A stretch of DNA of 64,000 nt from JAGWAJ01 sp965215155 (GTDB lineage: Bacteria > Acidobacteriota > Vicinamibacteria > Vicinamibacterales > UBA8438): NCBI GenBank assembly GCA_965215155.1, contig CBDCCY010000002.1, forward strand, positions 620,001 through 684,000. Direction: 5' to 3'. The translations under genes and the position numbers were made by a program. Below the pieces are notes generated by a model. That model did not search any database, was not told where the DNA came from, and saw nothing but the letters and a program-made list of their open reading frames with translations. This document shows, piece by piece, positions 9,196-17,420 of the stretch. Position 1 is the stretch's first letter. Each line of letters opens with the position of its first letter.

Positions 9196-9230
9196 CTGGA
9201 GTCCGCGTCGTTGCCGCGCGCGGACTCCAG
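9196..9230. repeat. perfect inverted repeat of the GGAGTCCGCG type
   Basis: 12-bp arms CTGGAGTCCGCG and CGCGGACTCCAG are separated by 11 bases in the intergenic space upstream of the 8,466-8,996 gene. The arm is a variant of the dispersed palindrome seen at 1978 and 19115. Confidence 0.75.
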
Positions 9231-9282
9231 CGCCGCCAAACCCGTCGCAGGCTCCGTGTTCGGGCCCAGCCCCCACCGCCCC

Positions 9283-9335
9283 AGGAGCTTGCGCCACGGA
9301 ACTTCACTCCGTTGCTTTCTGCGGCGCAAGCTCCT
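9283..9335. repeat. dispersed palindromic repeat, copy B
   Basis: Perfect 13-bp arms AGGAGCTTGCGCC and GGCGCAAGCTCCT enclose a second short stem. The right end, CTCCTAG, contains on the minus strand the TAG stop codon of the gene at 9334. It may act as a 3' end structure for that transcript. Confidence 0.8.
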
Positions 9336-9765
9336 AGCCGACCGACCGCGCGCGACCGCCGTCCCGCGGCGGCGCGTCGTCCGCGGCCGGCGGACGCTCC
9401 TTCACGTTTCGCAGCGCGGCCAGTCCGGCGCGGAGGACATGCGCAAGCACCATCCCCTGCCGCGCGGGCTCCGCAATCGCGTCCCGGGCGGCCTTCATGG
9501 TCTCCTCCAACCGCGACGTGATGCGCTCGAACGCCCGGTCCACCCGTTCGATCCGGGTCATCGCCAGCGACGACAGGCGCGCGGCGTCGTCGCTCAGCGT
9601 GCCGACCCGATCGACGACAGGCCGCAACTCCTGCTCGACCACCTCGATCAGGCGGTTGACGCGCCGCGACAGCAGCACCCCGCAGACGAACATTCCGACC
9701 TGCACCACCGCGATGACCGCCGTGGCGGCAGCGATGACTCCCAGCAGCAGGGTCGCCCCGTCCAT
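9334..9765 (-). CDS. membrane-anchored coiled-coil protein (DUF948-like)
   Basis: A 143-residue protein with one N-terminal membrane helix (LLLGVIAAATAVIAVVQVGMFVCG is the approximate span) followed by a long amphipathic helix with heptad character (residues about 35-100: RRVNRLIEVVEQELRP onward) and a basic tail. The pattern resembles DUF948 proteins. It follows the YtxH gene by five bases, and YtxH/DUF948-like pairs are commonly neighbours. An envelope or stress role is possible but unproven. Confidence 0.65.
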   Translation of the reverse strand: MDGATLLLGVIAAATAVIAVVQVGMFVCGVLLSRRVNRLIEVVEQELRPVVDRVGTLSDDAARLSSLAMTRIERVDRAFERITSRLEETMKAARDAIAEPARQGMVLAHVLRAGLAALRNVKERPPAADDAPPRDGGRARSVG

Positions 9766-9770
9766 CGCGC

Positions 9771-10064
9771 CTACCCGTGCTCCTCCACCGGCTCGATCGA
9801 GTCCTCGAGCGCCCGCTCGAACCCTGCACCGCCACGGTCGGCAGCCGCCGTCAACTGTTCCCGCTGCCGCTGGACGAACTCGCGCCCGCGCTGGGCCGCC
9901 ACCGTCGCGCGCTCGCGCCCCTCGCGCGCCTTCTCGTTGAGCAGCCGCCGGTTCTGGACGCCGGTGGACGGGGTCCACAGCAGCGCGACGGCTGCGCCGG
10001 TCACCGCACCCATCAGGAACGCCATGAAGACGACGCTCGCATGTCCGTCGTGCTCTCTCGACAT
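9771..10064 (-). CDS. YtxH domain protein
   Basis: A 97-residue protein with the YtxH signature: an N-terminal glycine-rich membrane helix (FLMGAVTGAAVALLWTPSTG) followed by an arginine/lysine-rich helical segment. The family is associated with general stress response, and its molecular role is not defined. It is the first gene of a two-gene unit with the coiled-coil protein downstream. uvrB lies upstream on the same strand, 29 bases away. Confidence 0.8.
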   Translation of the reverse strand: MSREHDGHASVVFMAFLMGAVTGAAVALLWTPSTGVQNRRLLNEKAREGRERATVAAQRGREFVQRQREQLTAAADRGGAGFERALEDSIEPVEEHG

Positions 10065-10093
10065 GAGACTCCCTTCCTGGCCATCATCTCACA

Positions 10094-12103
10094 TCATCCG
10101 GGCTCCCCGACCCCGAGGTCCTGCTTGCGAAGCCCCCGCACCTCGTCCCGCAGGGCCGCCGCGCGCTCGAACTCCAGGTTGTCGGCCGCGGCCCGCATCT
10201 CGGCCTCGAGCGCGGCGAGGTGCCGATCGAGCTCCGCCCGGCTCCGGAAGGTCCGCTCCGGCGGCGGCTCCGCCACGGTCACGTAGTCCCGCTCGTAGAC
10301 GCTCGTGAGCATGTCGTCGATGCTCTTGACGACCGACGCCGGCGTGATGCCGTGCGCGCGGTTGTACTCCTCCTGCCGCGCGCGGCGGCGCGACATCTCG
10401 TCGAGCGCCGCCTGCATCGACTCGGTCGTCGAATCCGCGTACATGATCACGCGGCCGTTCACGTTCCGCGCCGCCCGCCCGGCGGTCTGGATGAGCGCCC
10501 CCGCCGATCGCAGGAAGCCCTCCTTGTCGGCATCGAGGATCGCGACCAGCGAGACCTCGGGCAGGTCGAGCCCCTCGCGCAGCAGATTGATGCCGACGAG
10601 CACGTCGAACGCCCCGCGCCGCAGGTCGCGCAGGATCTCCACCCGCTCCAGCGTGTCGACGTCGGAATGGAGGTAGCGGACCCGGACGCCGAGCTCCTGG
10701 TAGAACTGCGTCAGGTCCTCGGCCATCCGCTTCGTCAGCGTGGTGACCAGGACCCGCTCGCGGCGGCGGGTCCGCTCGCGGATCTCGTGCAGGAGGTCGT
10801 CGATCTGGCCCTTCACGGGCCGCAGGTCGACGGCCGGATCGATGAGCCCGGTGGGCCGGATGATCTGCTCGACGACGACGCCGGCGCTCCGTTCGAGCTC
10901 GTAGGGTCCCGGCGTCGCGGAGACGAAGACGATCTGCCCGACGCGGGCCTTCCATTCGTCGAAGCTGAGGGGCCGGTTGTCGAGCGCCGACGGCAGCCGG
11001 AAGCCGTACTCCACGAGGACCTCCTTCCGGGACCGGTCCCCGTGGTACATGCCGCGGATCTGCGGCACGGTCTGGTGGCTCTCGTCGATGATCGTCAAGG
11101 CGTCCGCCGGAAGGTAGTCGAGCAGGGTCGGCGGCGGCTCGCCGGCGGACCTCCCGGACAGATGGCGCGAGTAGTTCTCTATGCCGTGGCAGTAGCCGAT
11201 CTCCTGGATCATCTCGAGGTCGAACATCGTCCGCTGGTGCAGCCGCTGCGCCTCGAGCAGTCGGCCCGACGCCTCGAGGTGCGATCGGTGCTCGGCCAGC
11301 TCCGCCTTGATCGACGCCACGGCCTCCAGAATCCGGTCGCGCGGCGTGACGAAGTGCGACTTCGGATAGACCGCCACCTTGTCGTAGCGGCGCAGTGCGC
11401 GGCCGGTGACCGGATCGAATGCGACCAGCTCCTCGACCTCGTCGCCGAAGAGCTCGATGCGCAGGGCGCGCTCGTCGTACGACGGGTACACCTCCACGAT
11501 GTCGCCCCGCACCCGGAACGCACCGCGCGCGAACTCGTGGTCGTTCCGCTCGTACTGGATCTCGACGAGCTTGCGCAGGATGGCCTCCCGCGACACGCTC
11601 TGGCCCCGCTCGAGCGGCAGCAGCATCCCGAAGTAGGCCTCCGGGGATCCGAGCCCGTAGATGCAGGAGACGCTGGCCACTATCACCACGTCGCGCCGCT
11701 CGAACAGGGCGCGCGTGGCCGACAGCCGCAGGCGGTCGATCTCCTCGTTGATGGTCGCTTCCTTCTCGATGTACGAGTCGGTCGAGGGAACGTAGGCCTC
11801 GGGCTGGTAGTAGTCGTAGTAGCTGACGAAGTACTCGACGGCGTTGTCGGGGAAGAAGCGCTTGAACTCCTGGTAGAGCTGCGCGGCCAGGGTCTTGTTG
11901 TGAACCATGACCAGGGTCGGCCGGTTCACCGTGGCGATGACGTGCGCCATGGTGAACGTCTTGCCGGATCCGGTCACGCCGAGCAGCACCTGGAACGGGT
12001 CGCCGCGATCGAGGCCGCCGGTCAGCTCGGCGATCGCCCGCTCCTGGTCGCCCCGGATCTCGAAGTCGCTCTCCAGGCGGAACTGGTCGTACGTGGAAGG
12101 CAT
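10094..12103 (-). CDS. uvrB: excinuclease ABC subunit B
   Basis: A 669-residue protein of normal UvrB length. The Walker A motif GVTGSGKT is at residues 42-49. The damage-probing beta-hairpin region (YDYYQPEAYVPSTDSYIEKE) follows near residue 95. Further on come the helicase motifs DESH, SATPGPYELE, REGLDLPEVSLVAILDAD and TAGRAARN, with a C-terminal UVR motif (LEFERAAALRDEVRGLRKQ) that contacts UvrC. UvrB verifies lesions after UvrA loading in nucleotide excision repair. The start has no strong ribosome site. Confidence 0.97.
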   Translation of the reverse strand: MPSTYDQFRLESDFEIRGDQERAIAELTGGLDRGDPFQVLLGVTGSGKTFTMAHVIATVNRPTLVMVHNKTLAAQLYQEFKRFFPDNAVEYFVSYYDYYQPEAYVPSTDSYIEKEATINEEIDRLRLSATRALFERRDVVIVASVSCIYGLGSPEAYFGMLLPLERGQSVSREAILRKLVEIQYERNDHEFARGAFRVRGDIVEVYPSYDERALRIELFGDEVEELVAFDPVTGRALRRYDKVAVYPKSHFVTPRDRILEAVASIKAELAEHRSHLEASGRLLEAQRLHQRTMFDLEMIQEIGYCHGIENYSRHLSGRSAGEPPPTLLDYLPADALTIIDESHQTVPQIRGMYHGDRSRKEVLVEYGFRLPSALDNRPLSFDEWKARVGQIVFVSATPGPYELERSAGVVVEQIIRPTGLIDPAVDLRPVKGQIDDLLHEIRERTRRRERVLVTTLTKRMAEDLTQFYQELGVRVRYLHSDVDTLERVEILRDLRRGAFDVLVGINLLREGLDLPEVSLVAILDADKEGFLRSAGALIQTAGRAARNVNGRVIMYADSTTESMQAALDEMSRRRARQEEYNRAHGITPASVVKSIDDMLTSVYERDYVTVAEPPPERTFRSRAELDRHLAALEAEMRAAADNLEFERAAALRDEVRGLRKQDLGVGEPG

Positions 12104-12135
12104 CCCGGTGCGCGCGTCGTCGGCGCCGTAGGCGG

Positions 12136-13083
12136 CTAGCGTTCGGGCGCCTCCGCGTCGATGTACGGCGCGAAGTAGCCGTCCCGGGCTCGGACGGTCG
12201 CCCGGCGCGGAGCGCGCGACCCGGCCAGCCGCACCTCGAGCTCGCGCCACGTGCCGTCGGCGCGCCCGTTGGTCGACACGAACCCCAGCGAGTAGCGGCC
12301 CTCGAGCTCGGCCGCGATCTCCCGGTAGATCTCGTCGAGCGCGTCGACCGAGCCGGGAAAGTAGCTCCGGCCGCCCGTGATGTCGGCCAGGCGCGACAGC
12401 CGCATCCGCTGGACCTGGCGCGTCCTCGCCCGCAGGTTCTTCTGGAACCCGATCGCGTAGATCGTCACGTCCGAGGCCCGCACGAGGTCCATCGTCTCGC
12501 CCAGCCGCATCCGGCTGCGCGTGTCCTCGCCGTCGGTGTAGAGCAGCAGCACCTTGCGCCCGTCCTGTCCGAAAGCGCCGTCGAGATAGACGCCGAGGGC
12601 GTCGTACAGGGCGGTCATGCCGTATGCCCGGCGATTCCGCACGCGCTCGACGAGCCGCGGGAAGTCGGCTTGCTCGTAGCGCCGGACGCGCACCTCGGTG
12701 TCGAAGTCGACGAGGGTGATGTCGGCGGCGTAGTCGATGGTGTTGAGGAAGCGGAGGGCCGCGGTCTTCACGAAGCGGCCGTCGCGCTCCATGCTGCCGC
12801 TGGCGTCGAAGAGGATCCCGAGGTGCAGGGGCACGCTCTCGGCCTCGCCGGCCAGACTGCGCGAAAAGTAGCGGATCTCCTGCCGCCGCCCGTCCTCGAG
12901 CAGCTCGAAGTCCTCGGCCTGGAGGTCGGTCACCAGGTTGCCGTCGCGGTCGAGAACGGTCACGCCGACATGCACGAGGTCGATGCCGCTGCTGAAGAGC
13001 GGTTGCTGTGCCGATACCGCGACCGAGAGCAGGCAGCTGGCGATCACGGCAATCGTGAGGCGGCTCCGCACGGGCCGCATCAT
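12136..13083 (-). CDS. VWFA-domain protein (acidobacterial TIGR03436 type)
   Basis: A 315-residue secreted protein with a signal peptide (LTIAVIASCLLSVAVSAQ). A short beta-domain (VHVGVTVLDRDGNLVTDLQAEDFELLEDG) typical of VWFA-related Acidobacterial proteins comes first. The von Willebrand factor A domain follows, with a MIDAS motif DASGSM and a conserved aspartate in YTDGEDT. Such proteins bind divalent metal and probably mediate protein contacts outside the cytoplasm. The start is one of two adjacent ATGs (13083, 13080). Its presence is one argument for an acidobacterial host. Confidence 0.85.
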   Translation of the reverse strand: MMRPVRSRLTIAVIASCLLSVAVSAQQPLFSSGIDLVHVGVTVLDRDGNLVTDLQAEDFELLEDGRRQEIRYFSRSLAGEAESVPLHLGILFDASGSMERDGRFVKTAALRFLNTIDYAADITLVDFDTEVRVRRYEQADFPRLVERVRNRRAYGMTALYDALGVYLDGAFGQDGRKVLLLYTDGEDTRSRMRLGETMDLVRASDVTIYAIGFQKNLRARTRQVQRMRLSRLADITGGRSYFPGSVDALDEIYREIAAELEGRYSLGFVSTNGRADGTWRELEVRLAGSRAPRRATVRARDGYFAPYIDAEAPER

Positions 13084-13143
13084 ACCGCAATCACGGCCCG
13101 CCGCTGCCCTCACCGGCGCCGCCGCGGACCGGCGCGGCGGACG

Positions 13144-13149
13144 TATAAT
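13144..13149 (+). promoter_or_regulatory. -10 box TATAAT for the DHH gene, near-leaderless
   Basis: A perfect TATAAT ends 11 bases before the ATG at 13161, so transcription should start only a few bases upstream of the start codon. No clear -35 hexamer is seen. Confidence 0.5.
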
Positions 13150-13160
13150 CAGGATCTCTT

Positions 13161-14564
13161 ATGAAGTGCGTGGTGGTCTGCCAGGACGATCTGGTCATCA
13201 AGACCCTCCACGAAGCACTGGCGCCCGCCTTCGACGTCACTTTCGTCGTCGAGGAACGGCCGCTCTCCCGCCGGCTCCACGACGCTGGCGTTCCCGCCGT
13301 CGGGGCGGACCCGCGCCGCCTGGCTACCTACGTGAACGCGGACGTCGATCCGACCACGTGCGTCATCGTCCACGACAGCGGCCGGAGCGGGGTGCGCCGC
13401 GTGCTGCGCGCAGTCACCGATGCGGGGACAGGTCTCGTGTACGTCCTCTCGGTCGGGGAGCAGGCCGCCGAGTGGGCGGAGGAATTCCCGGAAGTCGCCA
13501 GGCTCACGTTGAGCGATCTGGTGAAGGGAGCGCTGCGCGCCTCGCTGGGCCGCTCGCTTACCCGCGCCCGCGTGCAGCAGTATCAGCGCTTCTTCGCGGA
13601 CGCCGACCGTGTGCTGATCCTGCTGCACAACGATCCCGACCCGGACGCGCTCGCGAGCGGGCTCGCCCTCCGCAATCTTCTCCATCGCACCAGGACGACG
13701 GCCATCATCGGGGCCTTCCGCGGCGTGACACGCCCGGAGAACCTGCGCATGGCCAGCCTGCTCGACATTCAGGTCGAGGCGCTCACCGCGGAGTCGCTGG
13801 CAGAGTTCGATCGCATCGCGACCGTCGACGTGCAGCCCCACTACTTCGGCGGCCTGCTGAACCGCGTCGATCTGGTCGTCGACCACCACCCGGAGCGCGA
13901 CGGCTACACGACGACGTTCAAGGACATCCGCCCCGACTTCGGCTCGACCGCCACCATCCTGACCGAGCATCTGCGGGCCGTCGACGTCAACATCTCGGAG
14001 CGGACGGCCACCGCGATGCTCTACGCGATCAAGTCCGACACGCTGTTCCTGTCCCGGCACACCAACCGCACCGACCTCGAGGCGTTCACGTTCCTCTACC
14101 CGCTGGCCGATGCCGCCCTGGTGCGCAAGATGGAGGGCTCGGAGATCACGTTGGAGCGGCTCGAGTCGGTAACCCGCGCCGTGCAGTCGGGCCGGCTGGA
14201 AGAGCAGGTCTTCGCCGCCCACGTCGGGCGGGCGGTCCGCGAGGACCTCGTACCGTACGTGGCCGACTACCTGCTGCAGCTCGAGGGAGTCAAGTGGTCG
14301 ATCGTCTCCGGCGTCGTCGACGCGCACCTGGTGGTCTCCGTCCGCAACCTGGGCTACTCGCGCAACGCGGGCGAGTTCGTCCGCAGGTGGTTCAATGACA
14401 TCGGCAGCGCCGGCGGGCACCGCGCCATGGCCAAGGCGGTCGTTCCGCTCGCGGCCTTCCACGAGAAGTTCGGGCCGGTCGACGGACCCCAGGTGTCGGT
14501 CCTGCTCGGCGATCTGGCGGCGCGGTTCCTGCGCCACGGATCGGGAGGCGAGCGCGCGCCCTGA
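13161..14564 (+). CDS. DHH/DHHA1 family phosphoesterase with an N-terminal extension
   Basis: A 467-residue protein. Residues 1-130 look like a Rossmann-type regulatory domain (MKCVVVCQDDLVIKTL start). From about 150 there is a DHH phosphoesterase: LLHNDPDPDALASG supplies metal ligands, followed by TVDVQPH and VVDHHPE, and a DHHA1 C-terminal domain with the GGHRAMA motif. Relatives are NrnA-like nanoRNases, pAp phosphatases or cyclic dinucleotide phosphodiesterases; the extra N-terminal domain makes the substrate uncertain. The stop codon lies in a GC hairpin also found in copies A and C. Confidence 0.82.
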   Translation: MKCVVVCQDDLVIKTLHEALAPAFDVTFVVEERPLSRRLHDAGVPAVGADPRRLATYVNADVDPTTCVIVHDSGRSGVRRVLRAVTDAGTGLVYVLSVGEQAAEWAEEFPEVARLTLSDLVKGALRASLGRSLTRARVQQYQRFFADADRVLILLHNDPDPDALASGLALRNLLHRTRTTAIIGAFRGVTRPENLRMASLLDIQVEALTAESLAEFDRIATVDVQPHYFGGLLNRVDLVVDHHPERDGYTTTFKDIRPDFGSTATILTEHLRAVDVNISERTATAMLYAIKSDTLFLSRHTNRTDLEAFTFLYPLADAALVRKMEGSEITLERLESVTRAVQSGRLEEQVFAAHVGRAVREDLVPYVADYLLQLEGVKWSIVSGVVDAHLVVSVRNLGYSRNAGEFVRRWFNDIGSAGGHRAMAKAVVPLAAFHEKFGPVDGPQVSVLLGDLAARFLRHGSGGERAP

Positions 14565-14572
14565 CGGGCGCG
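14553..14572. terminator. GC hairpin between convergent genes
   Basis: CGCGCCC-TGAC-GGGCGCG is the same stem-loop found in the dispersed repeat copies A and C. It overlaps the TGA stop of the DHH gene and lies just before the stop of the convergent patatin-like gene, so it could end transcripts from both sides. There is no T-run. Confidence 0.5.
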
Positions 14573-14576
14573 GGCA

Positions 14577-16094
14577 TCAGCCCGGGTCGGCGGGATCGCC
14601 CGGAAGCGGCGTCCGGCCGTCGTGGGCCGCCAGTTGCTCGGAGATCGAAGGCCGGGGCGCCGGGGTGCGGCGGCGCGGCGTCCGGCCCGCGGCCGGAGCC
14701 TGCGACATCCAGTCGCCGCTCGCGGCGACCACGGCGTCCACGAACTGCCGGAAGGCATCCTCGTAGCCACGGTCGACCAGCTCTGCCAAGGTCTGGCGCC
14801 GATCGGAGCGCTCGTCGTAGCAGCCGGCGAAGTCGAACGGCCCCAACGGGTTGTGCCGGGGGCGAATCTCGAACAGCGCCGCGAACCGGCCGGCCTGCGA
14901 CGCGACGGCATCGCGCAGCGCCGCCGTCTCGAGTGCGACGAGCTGCTCTCCCAGCCGCCCGCGCACGTCCCGGCGCCCGGCCCCGAGCGCGTGGGGGCCC
15001 GGCGCCGGCGGCAGGGCCGAGACGAGAATGACCTGTTCGGCTCCGGCGTTGGCGACCTCCTCCAGCAGACGGCTCGCGCCGTCCGGGCGATCGCACAGGC
15101 GGTGCGTCTCGCCGCGCCACACGCTGTCGGGCGAGAACGGCACGAAGTGCGGCTCCGTCGCCACGGCCAGCCGGAGCGTCGCCGCGAGCGCGTCGAACAC
15201 CCGGCGCCGCTCGGCGCGCGTCAGATCGACGGTCTCGAACGGGCGCGCGTCGTCGTCGGGGCGGGCGCGCAGGTAGGCGCGTCGCGGGGCGTCGGCGAGC
15301 AGCGCGAAGGCGATGTCGCGGCGTGCGTCGAGGTCGTGCGCCAGCAGCAGGAGCTCGCGGAATCCGGGCTGACCGAGGTTCCCCGCCAGCATCTCCACGT
15401 AGCGCTCGCCGAAGTCTCCCGGCGAGGGCCTTCCCAACCGGTCCGCCCCGCGCATGATGTGCCACAGCCCGCCGCTGAACCAGGCGATCACCTGGGAGGC
15501 GTCCAGCGGCGCGCCGATCAGTCGCCACCAGAGCGCGCCGGAGCCGCGGCGGCGCGCATGCGACTGAATGTCGGTCGCGACGGCGCCGGCGGCGAGGGAC
15601 GTGAGCAGACCCAGCAGGAAGAGGAAGACGAGCCGCGGCACGTAGGTCGGAAGCGCGCCCGGCGCGAACATCGCCTCCAGCCAGCGGGTGGCCGCCGACG
15701 CCGCCGACGCATCGGGCAACCCGACCGCCTCCAGGAGGAACCCGCCGGCGAAGACCAGCAGCGCGACGCCGAGTGCCGCGAACGGCACCAGCACCGCTGC
15801 GACCGCCCCCCCCAACATGACCAGCGCCGCGCGCAGGGTGGCCCGCCACCCGTAGAAGCGCCGCACGCGCGAAGCGCGCCAGAGGCCGCCGCTGTCCCAC
15901 AGCCGGGCCCCGCCGTCGACGGCCCCGAACATCGCGGCGACGACGCCGATCCCGCGGCCGGCAACGAGATCGATCTTGACCCCGGACTCCTGGAGCGCAC
16001 GCAGGACCCCTGCGTGGTACGCCCCGGCCGTGCCGGTGCCGGTGAGCACGAGCGCCGTTCGGAGGCGGGGGATGTAGCGGGAGGCCGGCTCCAA
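14577..16094 (-). CDS. patatin-like membrane protein lacking the catalytic serine
   Basis: A 505-residue protein. The N-terminus has the patatin oxyanion-type loop (LVLTGTGTAGAYHAGVLRAL), but where patatins have G-x-S-x-G this protein reads GRGIG (residues about 46-50), so the nucleophile is missing. No clear D-G dyad partner is seen either. A hydrophobic region of several membrane helices (about 90-190) is inserted. It is probably not a hydrolase. The start is TTG at 16094 with AAGG upstream, six bases after the greA stop, so it is likely cotranscribed with greA. Confidence 0.65.
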   Translation of the reverse strand: MEPASRYIPRLRTALVLTGTGTAGAYHAGVLRALQESGVKIDLVAGRGIGVVAAMFGAVDGGARLWDSGGLWRASRVRRFYGWRATLRAALVMLGGAVAAVLVPFAALGVALLVFAGGFLLEAVGLPDASAASAATRWLEAMFAPGALPTYVPRLVFLFLLGLLTSLAAGAVATDIQSHARRRGSGALWWRLIGAPLDASQVIAWFSGGLWHIMRGADRLGRPSPGDFGERYVEMLAGNLGQPGFRELLLLAHDLDARRDIAFALLADAPRRAYLRARPDDDARPFETVDLTRAERRRVFDALAATLRLAVATEPHFVPFSPDSVWRGETHRLCDRPDGASRLLEEVANAGAEQVILVSALPPAPGPHALGAGRRDVRGRLGEQLVALETAALRDAVASQAGRFAALFEIRPRHNPLGPFDFAGCYDERSDRRQTLAELVDRGYEDAFRQFVDAVVAASGDWMSQAPAAGRTPRRRTPAPRPSISEQLAAHDGRTPLPGDPADPG

Positions 16095-16100
16095 TGCGCC

Positions 16101-16565
16101 TTACGCTTCGTGAATCGTGGTCAGCTCGACGATCTCGAAGTCCCGTACGCCGCCGGGTGTCGGAACGGAGATCTCGTCGCCCAGCCCCTTCCCGACGATG
16201 GCCCGGCCGATCGGGGAGGCGGTCGAGATGAAGCCCTTGTCGGGATCGGCGTCCTCGGGCATGACCAACTGGTAGACGACCGTCTCGCCCTCGGCCTCCC
16301 GGAGGCGCACCGTCGACCCGAGCGCGGCCCGGTCGCGCGGAAGCTTGTCGAGGTTGAGGAGGGAGATCTCCGACAGCCGCGCGCGCAGCATGCCGATGCG
16401 CGCTTCGACGAAGCGCTGCCGCTCCTTGGCGGCCTGGTACTCCGCGTTCTCGCGAAGATCGCCGAGCTCCCGCGCGCGTTGGATCTCCCGCGGCAGCTCC
16501 TGCTTCAACTCGCGCTCCAAGGCCTGGATCTGCTCTTCAAAGCGCCTCACGAAGCTCGTACGCAT
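16101..16565 (-). CDS. greA: transcription elongation factor GreA
   Basis: A 154-residue protein of normal length. The N-terminal antiparallel coiled coil carries GDLRENAEYQAAKERQ with the acidic tip that reaches into the RNA polymerase secondary channel. The C-terminal FKBP-like domain contains SPIGRAIVGKGLGDEISV and the ending FEIVELTTI. GreA stimulates cleavage of backtracked RNA. ATG at 16565 is chosen over an upstream in-frame start at 16589, which would place eight unlikely residues in front. Confidence 0.93.
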   Translation of the reverse strand: MRTSFVRRFEEQIQALERELKQELPREIQRARELGDLRENAEYQAAKERQRFVEARIGMLRARLSEISLLNLDKLPRDRAALGSTVRLREAEGETVVYQLVMPEDADPDKGFISTASPIGRAIVGKGLGDEISVPTPGGVRDFEIVELTTIHEA

Positions 16566-16593
16566 AGCCGATTGGAGAGCGTAGCACATCTGC

Positions 16594-16599
16594 TATGCT
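16594..16599 (+). promoter_or_regulatory. -10-like TATGCT before the methyltransferase gene
   Basis: TATGCT ends nine bases before the GTG at 16608 in the 42-bp divergent region shared with greA, again implying a leaderless or nearly leaderless transcript. A TACGCT on the other strand may serve greA. Confidence 0.4.
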
Positions 16600-16607
16600 C
16601 GCCCCGC

Positions 16608-17420
16608 GTGGACAACGTCCGCAGCCGCCGGAACGCCCTGGTGACCCGCTTCCGGAACGCCGCGCACGCCCGCCGGCCCGACCGCACCGCCCTGCTCCTG
16701 GACGGCGTCCGCCTGATCCGCGATGCCTGCGCGGCCGGCGCACCCATCTTCGCCGCGATCGTCTCGCGCGCGGCCCTCGCCGGCGGCGACCGCGAGGTCG
16801 CGGGGCTCGCGCGCGATCTCGAAGCCGCCGGGGTGCCGGTCGCCGGCGGGTCGGATGCGGTGATGACGGCCGTCAGCCCGGTCCGCGCACCATCGGCCGC
16901 CGTCGCTCTCGGCGACCACCGGCCTCCCTCGCTGGACGCGGTGCTGGATGCGGCGACCGGCGACTCCGGCTGCGTCGTGGCAGCGGCCGGAGTGCAGGAC
17001 CCCGGGAACCTCGGCGCGATCATACGCACGGCGGAGGCGGCGGGAGCGGCCGGGGTGGCGGTAGCCCGACCGTCCGCAGACCCGTACGGCTGGAAGGCGC
17101 TCCGAGGCGCGATGGGCAGCACCCTCCGCCTGCCGGTCGCCGACGGCAGCAGCCTCGCCGAGGTCGTCGACGCGGCCCGGGCCGGCGGCTTCCGCGTTCT
17201 AGCGGCGGTGCCGCGCGGAGGATGCCCGCTGGCGGAGGCGGATCTGGCAGGGCGCCGTCTCGTGCTGGTCGGAGGCGAAGGGGCCGGCCTCAGCCCGGTC
17301 GCCGCGCTCGCGGATGCCGCCGTCTCCGTGCCGATGGCGCCGCCGGTCGAGTCTCTCAACGTCGCGGTCGCGGCCGGCGTCATCCTGTACGAGGCGCGGC
17401 GGCGACGCACCTCCCCATGA
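16608..17420 (+). CDS. TrmH/SpoU family RNA 2'-O-methyltransferase
   Basis: A 270-residue protein with an N-terminal substrate-binding region and a SPOUT knot domain. The three family motifs are present: VQDPGNLGAIIRTAEAAG (about residue 128), LVGGEGAGLS (about 220) and PMAPPVESLNVAVAAGVILYE (about 243). It methylates ribose in rRNA or tRNA using S-adenosylmethionine; the target base cannot be told. The start is GTG. Its stop overlaps the start of rarA by four bases (ATGA), so the two are translationally coupled. Confidence 0.88.
   Translation: MDNVRSRRNALVTRFRNAAHARRPDRTALLLDGVRLIRDACAAGAPIFAAIVSRAALAGGDREVAGLARDLEAAGVPVAGGSDAVMTAVSPVRAPSAAVALGDHRPPSLDAVLDAATGDSGCVVAAAGVQDPGNLGAIIRTAEAAGAAGVAVARPSADPYGWKALRGAMGSTLRLPVADGSSLAEVVDAARAGGFRVLAAVPRGGCPLAEADLAGRRLVLVGGEGAGLSPVAALADAAVSVPMAPPVESLNVAVAAGVILYEARRRRTSP

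Noticed and set aside
10220..12139. 639-codon plus-strand open frame
   Set aside because: Antisense shadow of uvrB, with valine/histidine/arginine-rich composition and no domain.
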